NCBI GenBank assembly: GCA_965112735.1
Contig: OZ218954.1
Span: 2,914,001 to 2,978,000 of the forward strand
DNA length: 64,000 nucleotides
Direction of reading: 5' to 3'
Origin: Phaeosaccion multiseriatum
Taxonomy: Eukaryota; Ochrophyta, other classes
Position numbers and translations under genes: made by a program. Below the pieces are notes generated by a model. That model was given only the letters and a program-made list of their open reading frames with translations, made no database searches and had not been told where the DNA came from. How positions within the stretch are numbered: position 1 is the first letter of the stretch; each line of letters opens with the position of its first letter. Below are positions 20,749 to 31,895 of the stretch, one piece after another.

Positions 20749-22829
20749 TGTAGTAGTAGTAGTAGTAGCAGTAGTAGTAGTAGTAGTAGTAGTAGTTGTA
20801 GTAGTATTTGTTGTTGTGGTTGTAGAAGTCAGTAGGAAGTAAGCCGTTAGTAAGTCATGGCTGGCTTTTTTTTACTTACGTAAGAGACTGGCTAAATACT
20901 CCCAAAGCACAGCAGTATTATTGTAACCGTTTTGACACACCTCCCCATCCACTGCCATCCCCAGTCCTGACACCACCCTTGACGCACCATGGATCCGAAG
21001 AAGAGCGTGAAGATTGTGACCCAACCCACGTTACGGGGAAATTGTCGCCTGAGCTTGGGGTTAGCGATGATGGCGGAAAGCTGCGACAGGGGCGAGGGAC
21101 GGAGGGAGGGAGGGAGAGAGGGAGGGAGAGAGGGAGGGAGAGAGGGAGAGAGAGAGAGAGAAACGTGTGAGGACTTCACAGAGGCGTCGCTGATTGAAGG
21201 CAAAAAGCCATGAAATTAAGCAAAGATAAATGAGAGACAACATGTAGGAAGCACACAAAGCCTTGCGAGACAACATGTAGGAAGCACACAAAGCCTTGCG
21301 AGACAACATGTAGGAAGCACACAAAGCCTTGCGAGACAACATGTAGGAAGCACACAAAGCCTTGCGGATGGAAGAAAGGCAAAGGCCCAACCTAATAAGA
21401 GAGGCACGTTATTCCTCCAAGGACCTTGAAGCGAGGGGAGGGAATACAATCGATTTACGGGAATCAACCTAAGAACTACTACGTAGTAGTACGTAAGAAG
21501 AAGGAAAACTGCGAGGAAAGGGCAGAGCAGCAGAACCTGCCAACACCAACTGACGAATGACAACAGGCCACTGACAAATGGCGACGACTGAACTCAACTG
21601 TTCCTATGGTGCCGAGCATGTTGCCCAAATACATGGCGGTGAGAACGAAGGGGTGGAGACGATTCAGCTTGGACAGGATGGCAGCTCGGTTGCTCTGGAC
21701 AGCGCATATCAGGGCCCCCGTCAGCAGGCACTGGTAGGTCAAGAGGCAGTAGACCTGTGGCAAGGACGGGAATGGGGGGGTGGGAGGGAGGGGGGGGGGG
21801 GGCAGGGGAGCATGCAGAGGCTGGTTGGCTGGTAGGCTGGTTGGCTGGTTGGTGATATGGTGGATGAAGACGGGGTGGATGCTGTTCGGCAAGCCCTCAC
21901 ACTCACAGAGAGGGGGAGGAGGGGACGAAAAGCACTCTCCTCACCAGCCCTGAAGCTCACACACAGGGAGGGGGCACTTTTAAGCACCTTGTGTGGATAA
22001 GCCCTTACTTCAAAACATATACACACACACACACAAACAGAGAGAGAGGAAGGAGGGCATCTCATGCACCTTCCTGACGAAGCCTATCCTGCGGTCTCGG
22101 ACAAAGAATTCCGCCGCATACTCAAACTCCGTGTTGGCCTTCGCGTCCTTTGAAGGATGACCACGACCATATGTGGAAGGAGAAGAAACACAGGGGTGGG
22201 GCATTGGGAGGGGGTGGGGGGTGTAGGAGGATGTGAGACAATGCGAATGGGGTGGAAGACGAGACCAATGAGGACACAGAGGAGAGGTAGAAGCGTGACA
22301 AGCAGCTTCTTCAAGACGCGGAGAGGGGGGAGGCAAAAGGTCCGCCGGGCAAGCGATGGCGACATGACGACGAAGGTCGGCCCTCTGTTTTCTCTCCCTC
22401 TTTCCCTCTTTCCCCAGGTCCTCCTCGTCCTCCACTAACCAGAGCGTCCTTCTTGTCAGCCTCCTTCTTAAGCTTGTCAAGGGTCTGCTGCTGACTGCCC
22501 CCTAGTCCGCGCTGCACAGGCGGCACTGTCCTTCCCGCGCCCCCTGATGTAGCCCCCCCGCGGACGCCGTGGAGCCATCCCGTTCGCCCTGTTCTTCTCG
22601 AAAAGGAGGAAGCGTTCCAGCGGGAGGAAGTATGGAGTAGCTTCAGCTGCTGCTGCTGCTGTTGGTGGTGCAGGTGTCCAGACGGCGCGCCGAAGCATTC
22701 ATCTGATCGCCCTTCCCCGAGCTTGAGCTGGTTCAAGAGGAGCGCGAGAGAGAGCAACCAAGGATATGATCGCTTCCTCCGATACCTTGGGTCGGCGCGC
22801 TGATGGCATGAGGAAGGGCGTCTGCTCAT
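18072..22829 (-). CDS. Bax inhibitor-1 (TMBIM) family membrane protein
   Basis: Eight exons on the minus strand: 22829-22440, 22147-22070, 21754-21599, 21080-20988, 20610-20445, 19837-19761, 19581-19473, 18130-18072 (TGA); 375 residues, phases consistent. Exon 1 encodes a Gln/Arg/Ser-rich leader with a hydrophobic stretch near residues 26-40 (targeting signal or presequence). From about 135 the BI-1 fold can be followed: VYCLLTYQCLLTGALI, VGWVTIFTLFFGSM, SVMMAFFQTSFAFLGLTLYA, the DLTRMGG loop, VMALYSTFGAFLS, VIYDTYLVLGGKH, and a final MNLFIHLLQLFG. The family acts in ER, Golgi or mitochondrial membranes as a Ca2+ leak/cell-death modulator; here that is inference. The last intron holds a 16-copy minisatellite. 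The rhomboid start lies 245 bp away on the other strand. Confidence 0.87.
18317..19470. repeat. 71-bp minisatellite, about 16 copies, inside BI-1 intron 7
   Basis: Head-to-tail units with the marker TAGGATCTGG at 18322, 18393, 18464, 18535, 18609, 18681, 18755, 18826, 18897, 18968, 19039, 19110, 19181, 19252, 19323 and about 19396. Period 71 bp, with 74-bp variants carrying an extra ATC. Copies are nearly identical and without spacers. On the gene strand each unit begins GTTAGGG and contains a TGCTCACTCCAG acceptor-like end. The last unit adjoins the real donor at 19472. Confidence 0.95.
19640..19760. repeat. (CA)n tract starting at BI-1 exon 6 donor
   Basis: CA/CG dinucleotides at about 19685-19758. 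On the gene strand it reads GTAAGTGTGTGTATG, so the repeat begins at the donor. Confidence 0.85.
20170..20444. repeat. CCCT-rich repeat in BI-1 intron 5
   Basis: CCCT/CCTC sequence on the plus strand, so G-rich (GGGA) on the gene strand, beginning right after the donor GTGAGGGAGAG of exon 5. Confidence 0.85.
20623..20815. repeat. (GTA)n microsatellite in BI-1 intron 4
   Basis: About 60 GTA units with scattered GCA, GAA and TTG variants. Confidence 0.95.
21234..21366. repeat. 33-bp minisatellite, four copies, in BI-1 intron 3
   Basis: Four perfect copies with CATGTAGG at 21241, 21274, 21307 and 21340. Confidence 0.95.
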
Positions 22830-23074
22830 CTTCGATTAGAGAGAGTACGCCTGGGAAGCAACAGCCACGTGGAGGGGGGAAGGAAAGAAATGGGGTACAT
22901 TTTATTGAAGTGTAGTCGCCCCTTGTGAGTCGGGAGCACCAACTCCCTCACACAATCGCTTTCCTTTTCCATCTTCTTTTATTTTCCCTTGTCTTATACT
23001 CAACAGTTAAAAGACCCTTAAGCCGAAGCTTGAACGACAAGCCTTATACCGAGGCGTGCCACTCACCCTGCGCA

Positions 23075-24151
23075 ATGGTGGAGGATGATTCAGGCAAGAT
23101 TCTTTCCCCCGAATCTTTCGAGCTCTTTCCAACTCTTCCTCCTCTTCTCCGGCCGCTGAGCCCTCAACACCACACCACACTCCCACAAAATCACTCATTT
23201 GCATGTCTCCTACTCTCGGGGTACACTTTAGGCCAAGTCAAAGGTAGGGATATCGGTAAGATCTCAACGCTGGCTCGCCTCGAATTTCTCTCTCCCAGGC
23301 GATGTGCTGCGGTCTTTGCGGAGAGAGATGGGAGCACCGAAGCGAACCCAACCCGCGGCACCTTCAGCAGCCTCGGATGGAATGTCCCGGAGGCTCAGCA
23401 CCATCAACTCTGCCGAAGATGGAGACAGGGACAGGCTGCTGGGTGAGTATCGTCGTGCCCAAAAAAAATAAAAGCAAGTCTCTTGGAGTGGCTTTGTCAG
23501 CCATGCATTATGGCTTTTAGCGTTCGGCTCTTGCCCCACGGGCGCGGTACCACGGCCGCCAACCGACTTGCATCACCAATCAAAGACCCTCTCTTGCAAT
23601 GCCGCAATCTTGTCTGCCTTTCTCCCCCTTACCTCAGAGGAGGCACTGGGGGCCCGTGCTGAGGAAGGCGGGATGCCCATCTATGACCCCGTGTGGGGAC
23701 AACCGGACTACCCGCCCGGACACAAGCCCCGGCCCTGCCAGGTCTTCGGCGTGTTGTGCTGCCCGTGCTGCTCTGTGAGTTGAGTCTTGGGATTGGTTAC
23801 CCAAGTCGTGCCTGTAAACTACTCAAGTAGTAGATGGGCAAGCAGGTGTTGGGTTTGATCTCACACCTGCTTCCCTCTTGGCCCTTCGCTGTCCCGTTTC
23901 CCCCCTTCCTTCCCCTCCTCTAACCTAAGTAAGCGTCACATTGCTTTCCCCCCCCCCGCCCGTGTCGTGTCAACGCTCTGTGTGCAGGGGAGGGGCGGGG
24001 TGTGTGGGGAGAAGAACAAGACTGTGTGGAAGCGCATCCGCTTCCGAGCAGCCGTTATTTTCTCCGTCATTCAGGTGGGTGGGTGGGTGGGTGGGGTGGG
24101 ACGACTTCGACTGGAGTTTAGATGGAGGTAGAAGAGGAGAGAGAGAGAGCG

Positions 24152-24188
<37 letters not shown>

Positions 24189-25142
24189 GAGAGAGAGAGA
24201 GAGAGAGAGAGAGCACCCATGGGATGGGGGTTTGGGGGTTTGAGGCGGGTGTCGTGGAGGGGGGGGCTGGGCACGGCCCGCTTGCGGTTGGAGTTATGCA
24301 GGCTGCGAACCTGTCATCCGACATGCTCTCCATATGCTCTCAACCTGTTGAGAGAACATGCTGTAGAGATAGGGCACTGTGGAGACCCCCGCGTCTTACT
24401 TCCACCGGCTCTCTCCTGTCTTTTCCTCTTCTCTCTGTCTGACTCTCGCCCTTCTGTCTTCTCTCTCCATCTCTCCTTCCCCCACGTCTCTCTCTGTCTT
24501 TTCCTCTGTCTCACTGTGCAGATAATACTGTTTGTGGTCAGCATCATCCTCAATCGTGGCTTTGAACGACCGAGAGACAACCCCCTCTTGGGCCCTTCGG
24601 TGGACACTCTTCTCCGGATGGGCGCAAAGGAGAGCAAGTAGGTGCTTGGATGAGTCCGTAACATGAAGAGTCGTCCACTGCCATCTCATCTACTAACTAC
24701 AGTTGTAGCTTGACGAGTTTGATGTCGCTCTCCCAGGTGTTTTGTGTGTGTCTACTGTCATGTCTTCTAAGAAAAAGTACTTGGGGGGATGGATACGTAA
24801 GGACTAGCGTGATCACCCTCCAGCTTTCGTAGTACGTATGTATGTGTGTGTATGTGTATGTATGTATGTATGTATGTATGTATGTATGTATGTATGTATG
24901 TATGTATGTATGTATGTATGTATGTATGTATATGTATGCATAGTATGTATGTATATGTAGTATTTATGCATGTAACTCTGATCCATGTCTGTGCATGTTC
25001 CGACGGAGAGCAGGCACATGCTGGAGGAGGGGCAGTGGTGGAGAGTCATTACGGCGGTGATGCTACACGGCGGCTTCCTGCACATCTTTATGAACGTGAG
25101 TAGCAAAGCCCATCTGGTCCTCTTCTCTCTCTCTCTCTCTCG

Positions 25143-25177
<35 letters not shown>

Positions 25178-26771
25178 TCTTCGCTCCCTCTCACTAAATG
25201 ACTTCCGATCACTGACTTACTCACTGACTTGCTCACGGCAATCAGGTATTCTCACAGTTTCGCATCGGAGTGTTCCTTGAAGAGCAGTGGGGGTCCGGGC
25301 TGTGGCTCTACATCTACTGGGCAGGAGGAGTGGGGGCTAACTTCGTGTCCATGGTGCTCTCACCGGACAAGGTCGGAGTGGGGGCGTCGGGTGCCATCTA
25401 CTCCGTGATGGGAGGCTGGCTGAGCTGGATACTATGCACATGGCAAGTCAAGGATAGGGGGGTGGTGTGGTGGTGGGCAATACGATTCTTAAGTCAGGGG
25501 AGGAGGGGGGGGGGGGGGGGTTGGCTCTTCTTCAGCTGGCTTTGCGTTCTCACACCCAACGCATCCCTCCCTATCTCTCCGTCCCTCCCTCTCTCCTTCC
25601 CTCCCTCCCTCCCTCCCTCCCTCTCTCCTTCCCTCCCTCCCTCCCTCCCTCCCTCCCTCCCTCCCTCCCTCCCTCCCTCCCTCCCTCCCTCCCTCCCTCC
25701 CTCCCTCCCTCCCTCCCTCCCTCCCTCCCTCCCTCCCTCCCTCCCTCCCTCCCTCCCTCCCTCCCTCCCTCCCTCCCTCCCTCCCTCCCTCCCTCCCTCC
25801 CTCCCTCCCTCCCTCCCTCCCTCCCTCCCTCCCTCCCTCCCTCCCTCCCTCCCTCCCTCCCTCCCTCCCTCCCTCCCTCCCTCCCTCCCTCCCTCCCTCC
25901 CTCCCTCCCTCCCTTCCTCCCTGTCGCAGGGATGACGAAGGGATGAACAGCTCCAACAAAGTGGGCATGCTCCTTCAATGTGTGGGGTATTTGCTCTTCG
26001 GTTTTGTCATGTCTCTGGCACCGATGGTGGACGCAGGTGAGTGAGTGACTGAGGGAGGGAGGGAGTGGTGAGTGAGTGACTGAGTGACTGAGGGAGGGAG
26101 TGAGTGAGTGAGTGAGTGAGGGAGTGAGGGAGTGAGTGAGTGAATGACTGAGGGAGTGAGTGAGTGAGTGAGAGTGAGTGAGAGGGTGAGTGGGTGAGTG
26201 GGTGAGTGAGTGAGTGAGTGAGTGAGTGAGTCAATGAGTGAGTGAGTGAGTGAGTGAGTGGGTGAGTGATTGGGTGATTGGGTGAGCGAGTGGGTGAGTG
26301 AGTAGTAAATGAGTATGTATGTATCTCCCCCACCTGCCCCCAACTAGCCGCATCAATCCCATACACCTTCCTACATATATATAGAACTAATATTGTATAC
26401 ATTATATTTTATTGTACACGAAGACATTTTATTTATATAATAATAATATTATGTGTATGTACCCATATCCCCCCCCCCGCCACCCCACTTCACCCCACCC
26501 CACCCCACCCCACCCAGGAGCGCACGTGGCCGGCTTCGTCTTCGGGCTGCTGCTGGGATGGGGAGCCTTCTTCACCTTCCGAGGAGACACGCAAAACATG
26601 CTTCATGAGCCCCTTCGACTGCGCCTGAGCCGCAAGCAGGGCCACTTGTGCACGGGTCTGGGGTGGGTGCTGCTCGTAGCAGCCGCTGTGTACGCGTGTT
26701 TCTTCCTCACCTTGGACAGCTTAGACGACCCTTCTCTTCCTCCTCCTGCCTCTGCTGCTGCTGCCCCTTGA
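23075..26771 (+). CDS. Rhomboid-family intramembrane serine protease
   Basis: Nine exons: 23075-23093, 23299-23442, 23638-23774, 23988-24074, 24522-24637, 25014-25095, 25246-25442, 25930-26036, 26518-26771; 380 residues. Catalytic Ser243 lies in GVGASGAIYSVMG and His299 in GAHVAGFVFG; the earlier LHGGFLHIFMN segment (185-195) matches the TM2 HGG/HxxxN region. Residues 1-105 form a basic, soluble N-terminus with a Cys cluster (VFGVLCCPCC), followed by TM1 (RAAVIFSVIQIILFVVSIIL). Expected role: cleavage of membrane substrates within the bilayer, in a secretory or organellar membrane. Introns 1 and 7 use GC donors (tcag/gcaaga, catg/gcaagt). For intron 1, GT donors at 23244 or 23256 also keep phase and would add about 50 residues. 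Intron 7 is mostly CCCT repeat. Read through, it gives Ser-Leu-Pro-Pro, which is not protein. Confidence 0.9.
24836..24960. repeat. (GTAT)n in rhomboid intron 5
   Basis: About 25 GTAT units with minor variants. Confidence 0.9.
25560..25920. repeat. CCCT microsatellite in rhomboid intron 7
   Basis: About 350 bp of nearly pure CCCT ending a few bases before the acceptor at 25929. Confidence 0.95.
26037..26310. repeat. (TGAG)n starting at a splice donor
   Basis: The donor of rhomboid exon 8, gtgagtgagtgac, runs directly into about 270 bp of TGAG units with GGAG, GGTG and GACT variants. Confidence 0.92.
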
Positions 26772-28045
26772 GGAGAGCAAGGGGACTTAGTTAATTTTGA
26801 ATACTACAAGAGTCCACCTGGGTGGGCGTGTCTTGGCCCTGCCTCTTACGAACACATTGCCACCTTTAGAAGTCGGAAGTAAGTTAAATTTTCACCCTCC
26901 CTCTTCCCCTCCCACCTGGGGCGTTTCAGACTTGGCAGTCCTCTTGTCCTCTATTTCCTTCGTCTGATTGTTTGGCCTCTCCTTTGCCCACCAGTACGCC
27001 TGTTCTCTCCTCCTCCTGCATCGCCTCCAGCGCCGACCGACTGTCTTCGCCTCCCTCTTTGCTCATGACGCTCTCGGCCCATCGTCCACTCGCAGCCATC
27101 ATCTTGTCCGGCCATTGCAATGGGGGCGACGCTATAACTGTAGCCGGAACAGCAGCGGCACCAGAGAGGTTTGAAATCTGGGGAATATATTACTTTTAGT
27201 ACCTTACGTAAGTACGTCACGTAAGAGAACTGGGTGTCTGCCCTAGGCGGCGGCATAAAAATAGGCCGAGGGCCTACGGCCCTCGCTAGGCCGGGCAATT
27301 TTTCCAAATAGGCCTAGGCCGCTAGGCGTGCACGGGGCCGAAAAGCCCTCGGCGTCCCTCTTCCTTCCTTCCTTCCTTCCTTCCTTCCTTCCTTCCTTCC
27401 TTCCTTCCTTCCTTCCTTCCTTCCTTCCTTCCTTCCTTCCTTCCTTCCTTCCTTCCTTCCTTCCTTCCTTCCTTCCTTCCTTCCTTCCTTCCTTCCTTCC
27501 TTCCTTCCTTCCTTCCTTCCTTCCTTCCTTCCTTCCTTCCTTCAGCAGAACCGATTAGCTGTCCGTACATATAGGTAAAGCACGAAAAAGGAGGCAGCGA
27601 CATGTTTTTGATTGGTTAAGAGCCCCTCTTCTCTTCGGCCCTGGAAGAGGTTATCAGATTATTGATTACGGCCGGCGCAGCCGGCCTGATTACTGATTAC
27701 TGCCGGCGCCAGCCGGCCTGATTACTGATTATGGCGCCAGCCGGGCCTGATTACTGATTATGGCCGGCGCCAGCCGGGTCTGATTACTGATTATGACCGG
27801 CGCCAGCCGGCCTGATTACTGATTATGACGGGCGCTAGCCGGCCTGATTACTGATTATTGGCGCCAGCCGGCCTGATTACTGATTATGGTCGGCGAATAC
27901 TGTAACTCTTCCAGGGCCGATTCTCTCCTTTCTCATCGCTTTCTCCTTTCATAATTATCACACTACTGTGCGTGCGTTCAGTGCGTGTAACGGCATCAAT
28001 TGTCAAAAAGGGGGTACAAAAAAATTCTTCATTTCCTTTCATCCT

Positions 28046-28084
<39 letters not shown>

Positions 28085-28135
28085 GCTTCCTTCCAGCCTT
28101 GCCTGCGGAGCTCGCAATCGCGCATCAGTAGTTGC
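26772..28135. other. Intergenic region with TTCC array, palindromic minisatellite and hairpins
   Basis: 26772-27240: no supported gene; short minus-strand frames near 26926-27307 lack family signal. 27262-27300: nested inverted repeats built on GAGGGCC/GGCCCTC and TAGGCC. 27363-27543: about 45 TTCC units. 27655-27896: seven to eight copies of a roughly 32-bp unit (TGATTACTGATTAT plus a GGCGCCAGCC core). 28052-28083: CT run close to the next start codon. Confidence 0.7.
27655..27896. repeat. ~32-bp minisatellite with self-complementary core
   Basis: Each unit joins an AT-rich TGATTACTGATTAT half to a G+C-rich half around GGCGCCAGCCGGC, which can fold on itself. Copies differ by small indels. 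It ends about 240 bp before the GT17-like start. Confidence 0.88.
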
Positions 28136-29719
28136 ATGATGCAGGGTGCATTGACGCGGAGATCGGGCCTCATTTTGGGCGTGGGGCTTGTAATCATCAT
28201 CCTCCTCGTCACTGTATCCCATGTGCTGGAGCTTCGAGAGATCGAGGTCGTTGTCGTTGCTACCTCGGCTCGCGGCAACATCCCAGCGTCAAGTGTGAGT
28301 GAGAAGATACCTCAGCCAGCAGCAGAATTAGAACTGGCAGTAGCAGCAGGGGACAAGAAGAGAAAAACCGGCAACCTGCCGAAGACGGAGAATGGTCAAC
28401 TCTCGTTGGACTTTGCCGCCTCCGAAATGTCTCCTTCACTTGAAACTCTGTTGACGGCAGCACTTCATGTGCAGGATCTTCCTGTGTGGGACGAGGAGTT
28501 GGACTGGGCCGTGGAGGCGGAACGCTGCGAACGATACAATTGGCAACTTGGCACGGATCATCGGACCACGCGACGACGGGTCTTTTGGGGCAGCCTCGTC
28601 AATGACGACTCGTGGCACATCATGGCAATGCATGCCATGGAAGCATATGGTATTTTCGACACGGCGGCGCTTGTGGAAAGCAATACGAGCTTCCTCGGGC
28701 ACCCACGTGACCTTCGATTTGGGCCGGACTCGACGGAACTGAAGACTTTGCAAAGCGGCATGTGGGGGCCGACCACACGCATTTCAGTCGATATTTATGT
28801 CGATCCACCTGCCCAGCCAGGCCAGCCCAAGAAGGTAGTTGGTGCGCACAATCAACAAAATGACCAACGAGCATGGATTGAAAAGCGATGGAAGGAGAAT
28901 GGCATGACACCGGAAGACGTTGGTTATTTGGGCGATTTCGATGAAGTGGTGACTCGGGACATGCTGCGTGCACTCCAAATTTGCGACGTTCCCCAGTTTC
29001 GTCCCGGTCAAAGCTGCAAGGACGCAAAACTGCACGCCTTGACCTTGATCATTGAATCCAGCCCCATGTGTGTCATGGAGGGGCGACGATGGTATCATCC
29101 CGACGTTATCATCGGAGAATGCATTGATGGGATTGGTGACGAGAGAGAGCATGCCCCGCAGACACGCGTGCCTGGGTTTTGGGGCGATGCGCGCGAAAAA
29201 GATTGGGGCAAGGAGAAGAATCGCACGGGTGGGTGGCCGCTGTGGACTGCTCAAGACTTCCGCATGACAGGAAGCCAGCCCGCTCACCCACTGAAGGGAC
29301 GTGACGGTTTGTACGGCGCCTTCCATCTCCACAACTACTTTAGCACCATCCAAGTCATGCGCAACAAATACTTGACGTACGGCCAACACGTGCAGGGGGC
29401 CATGGAGAAACCACTGGGGTTAATTCATGTCGATGACCTTGACTTTATGGTGGACTGTGTGATGGATCGGCCCGAAGAAAGAAATCGATACAAGCGCGTG
29501 AATGGTGGCTACTTGCACTTCAGCAAGAGCGATGGGGTGAGTATGATTCCCGTGGCCTTTCAGCGCGTACCGCACTACCCGAAAATGCGCCACGCTGAGC
29601 TCCGGCAGATGATCATCGAGGATGAGAAGCTCCACCCCACCAACCAGCGCCTCATACACCCACCCAAGCCGTCAGACAACGCAAGAAGCATCAGCAGAGC
29701 TGCAAGGAATAGTAAGTGA
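28136..29719 (+). CDS. Type II membrane protein, GT17-like glycosyltransferase
   Basis: Single open exon, 527 residues from ATG 28136 (a second ATG follows directly), preceded by a short in-frame leader that reads through the CT run and is unlikely to be coding. A short basic N-terminus (TRR) precedes one TM segment at about 12-33 (GLILGVGLVIIILLVTVSHV), then a stem and a lumenal domain: a Golgi type II layout. The body resembles stramenopile proteins related to family GT17 (beta-1,4-N-acetylglucosaminyltransferase III-like), with GDFDEVVTRDMLRALQICD as the probable acidic nucleotide-sugar/metal site, ESSPMC, RRWYHPDVIIGECID, FHLHNYF and NKYLTYG. The assignment rests on recall of the family pattern, so enzyme activity is inferred. 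It is intronless and almost repeat-free, unlike every neighbour. Confidence 0.7.
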   Translation: MMQGALTRRSGLILGVGLVIIILLVTVSHVLELREIEVVVVATSARGNIPASSVSEKIPQPAAELELAVAAGDKKRKTGNLPKTENGQLSLDFAASEMSPSLETLLTAALHVQDLPVWDEELDWAVEAERCERYNWQLGTDHRTTRRRVFWGSLVNDDSWHIMAMHAMEAYGIFDTAALVESNTSFLGHPRDLRFGPDSTELKTLQSGMWGPTTRISVDIYVDPPAQPGQPKKVVGAHNQQNDQRAWIEKRWKENGMTPEDVGYLGDFDEVVTRDMLRALQICDVPQFRPGQSCKDAKLHALTLIIESSPMCVMEGRRWYHPDVIIGECIDGIGDEREHAPQTRVPGFWGDAREKDWGKEKNRTGGWPLWTAQDFRMTGSQPAHPLKGRDGLYGAFHLHNYFSTIQVMRNKYLTYGQHVQGAMEKPLGLIHVDDLDFMVDCVMDRPEERNRYKRVNGGYLHFSKSDGVSMIPVAFQRVPHYPKMRHAELRQMIIEDEKLHPTNQRLIHPPKPSDNARSISRAARNSK

Positions 29720-30116
29720 TGGTGTCTCATTTTCCGTCGTTATTGCTGTCGTCACCTTTTGGCACCTCGCTTCTGGTTCCATGTTTTGGTCTGCATACAA
29801 GAAGTAAACGTGTTTCGCATGCCGCGAGCTACACGCTGCGCCTTCTTGGGTAGGCATTACGATAGTGCGTCTTTGACCGAGCAGCAGGCAATGGGCAATG
29901 GCCCATCGTCACTCGAGAATCCAATCGGCCACACTACGTGTCTTACGTAGTGCTCGGTCTGCACCCCTCCACGGACAGTGTGTATACTACGATGTAAAAA
30001 AATATCGAGGGTTAAAATATTTATTTATTTATTAAAATCAATCCAGCGCAAAAGGTGACTATTAGTTGTCGAGCGAGAGCTTGGGCAGATCAGTACCACC
30101 GACCGCCGTGTGGTGC
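29720..30116. other. Intergenic region between convergent 3' ends
   Basis: AT-rich stretch with TATTTATTTATTTATT-like sequence at about 30005-30035, likely 3' UTR/polyadenylation sequence for one or both flanking genes. Nothing else is seen. Confidence 0.55.
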
Positions 30117-31861
30117 TCAGTAGGCAGGGAACAGTTCTGTAGACACACTTGGGCTTGGGCCCCCAATTCTCACCCCTCCCAATTGCGATGACGAAAGACT
30201 TTCCATGTCCTGCTCCACGCCTCCTTGTTGGTGGGCCTGTTCGTAATACGCACCACCCGCGGGCGTCGCCAGCACAGCCGCCGCCGCTGCCTCGAAGCTC
30301 TCGAGGCTGAGGAGGTGGTGGTCCTTTCCATCCACTGCCATCCCCATCCCTCCCTCTCCATCCACTGCCATCCCCCCCTTCCCTCCTCCCCCGCCGTGTA
30401 CCGCAGCAGCCAGCCTGTCTTGACTCTGGCTTGCTAAGACCAATGACGGGCCGCCGCCACCGCCCCTCTCACCCATGCCATGACCCAATAACCCCTGACC
30501 CAAGCTCTGCCACTGCATGCCTTCAAAATTCGGCATGATACCTTCTGTTTCTGCCTCTGGTGCCTCTGCCTCTATCTCTGCCTTTGCCTTTGCCTCTGCT
30601 TCTGCCTCTGCTTCTGTCACCCCACACACCACGGCAACCGCTGCCCCACCCCGCTGGGCCTGAGAGTAACCGTCAGTGTAACTGTCGATTGTCGTCGGCT
30701 CAAAAAGATGAGGGTGCGTCTCCCCAGCCGTCATCCTGTGTGCAAGAGTGGGGGAATGGCCTTCTCCTCCTCCTCCTCCTCCTCCTCCTCCTCCTCCTCC
30801 TCCTCCTCCTCCTCCTCCTCCTCCTCCTCCTCCTCCTCCTCCTCCTCCTCCTCCTCCTCCTCCTCCTCCTTCTCCTCCTCCTCCTCCTCCTCCTCCTCCT
30901 CCTCCTCCTCCTCCTCCTCCTCCTCCTCCTCCTCCTCCTCCTCCTCCTCCTCCTCCTCCTCCTCCTCCTCCTCCTCCTCCTCCTCCTCCTCCTCCTCCTC
31001 CTCCTCCTCCTCCTCCTCCTCCTCCTCCTCCTCCTCCTCCTCCTCCTCCTCCTCCTCCCCCTCCTCCTCCTTCTCCTCCTTCTCCTCCTCCTACGTCTCC
31101 TAGCCCCCCTCCTCCTCCTCCCCCTGTTTCTCGCTGCCGTCCTGGTTCTCTATCGCCCAGAAACTGAAACTCATTTTTCGTGTAGTGCTCCTCCTCGGGA
31201 CTCATCGTCGTGCCCCCGATGCCTCTTCCTCTCGGCCTATCCTCATCACGACTGGGGGCAAAGTCCCAGTCAAAGTCCTGTGCGTGTTGTAATCCACCCT
31301 CTCCGACGACGGTGGCCCCGTCGCCATCTGCGTCGAAGAACAGCGTCCCACCGGGGACATTCCCGTCCATCGCGCCATCTCCTCCTCCTCCTCCTCCTCC
31401 TCCTCCTCCTCCTCCTCCTCCTCCTCCTCCTCCTCCTCCTCCTCCTCCTCCTCCTCCTCCTCCTCCTCCTCCTCCTCCTCCTCCTCCTCCTAATCCCACC
31501 ACGCTGCCCCCGTCGTCCCCCACCCCCAAGGGATGATGAGGACGTTGGCTCTGCTCCTGCCCATATGCCTGCTGCTGCTCGGATTGAGGGCCATCCTCTC
31601 CGGGCCCTCGCTCCTCCCCTGCTCCTCCTCCTTCTCCTCCTCCTCCTCCTCCTCCTCCTCCTCCTCCTCCTCCTCCTCCTCCTCCTCCTCCTCCTCCTCC
31701 TCCTCCTCCTCCTCCTCCTCCTCCTCCTCCTCCTCCTCCTCCTCCTCCTCCTCCTCCTCCTCCTCCTACTCCTACTCCTCCTCCTGCCCCCCCTCCCACT
31801 CCTCCCTCTCCAGCTGCTACTCCTCCTCCTCCTCCTCCTCCTCCTCCTCCTCCTCCTCCTC

Positions 31862-31895
<34 letters not shown>

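Noticed and set aside
25246-25935. Rhomboid exon 7 reading on into Ser-Leu-Pro-Pro as one protein
   Set aside because: The GC donor at 25443 gives the correct phase to the next exon and keeps the TM segment order; the read-through loses the catalytic His.
27322-27603. Lys-Glu-Gly-Arg / Phe-Leu-Pro-Ser frames over TTCC arrays (also 32275-32675)
   Set aside because: Pure repeat translation with no flanking protein-like sequence.
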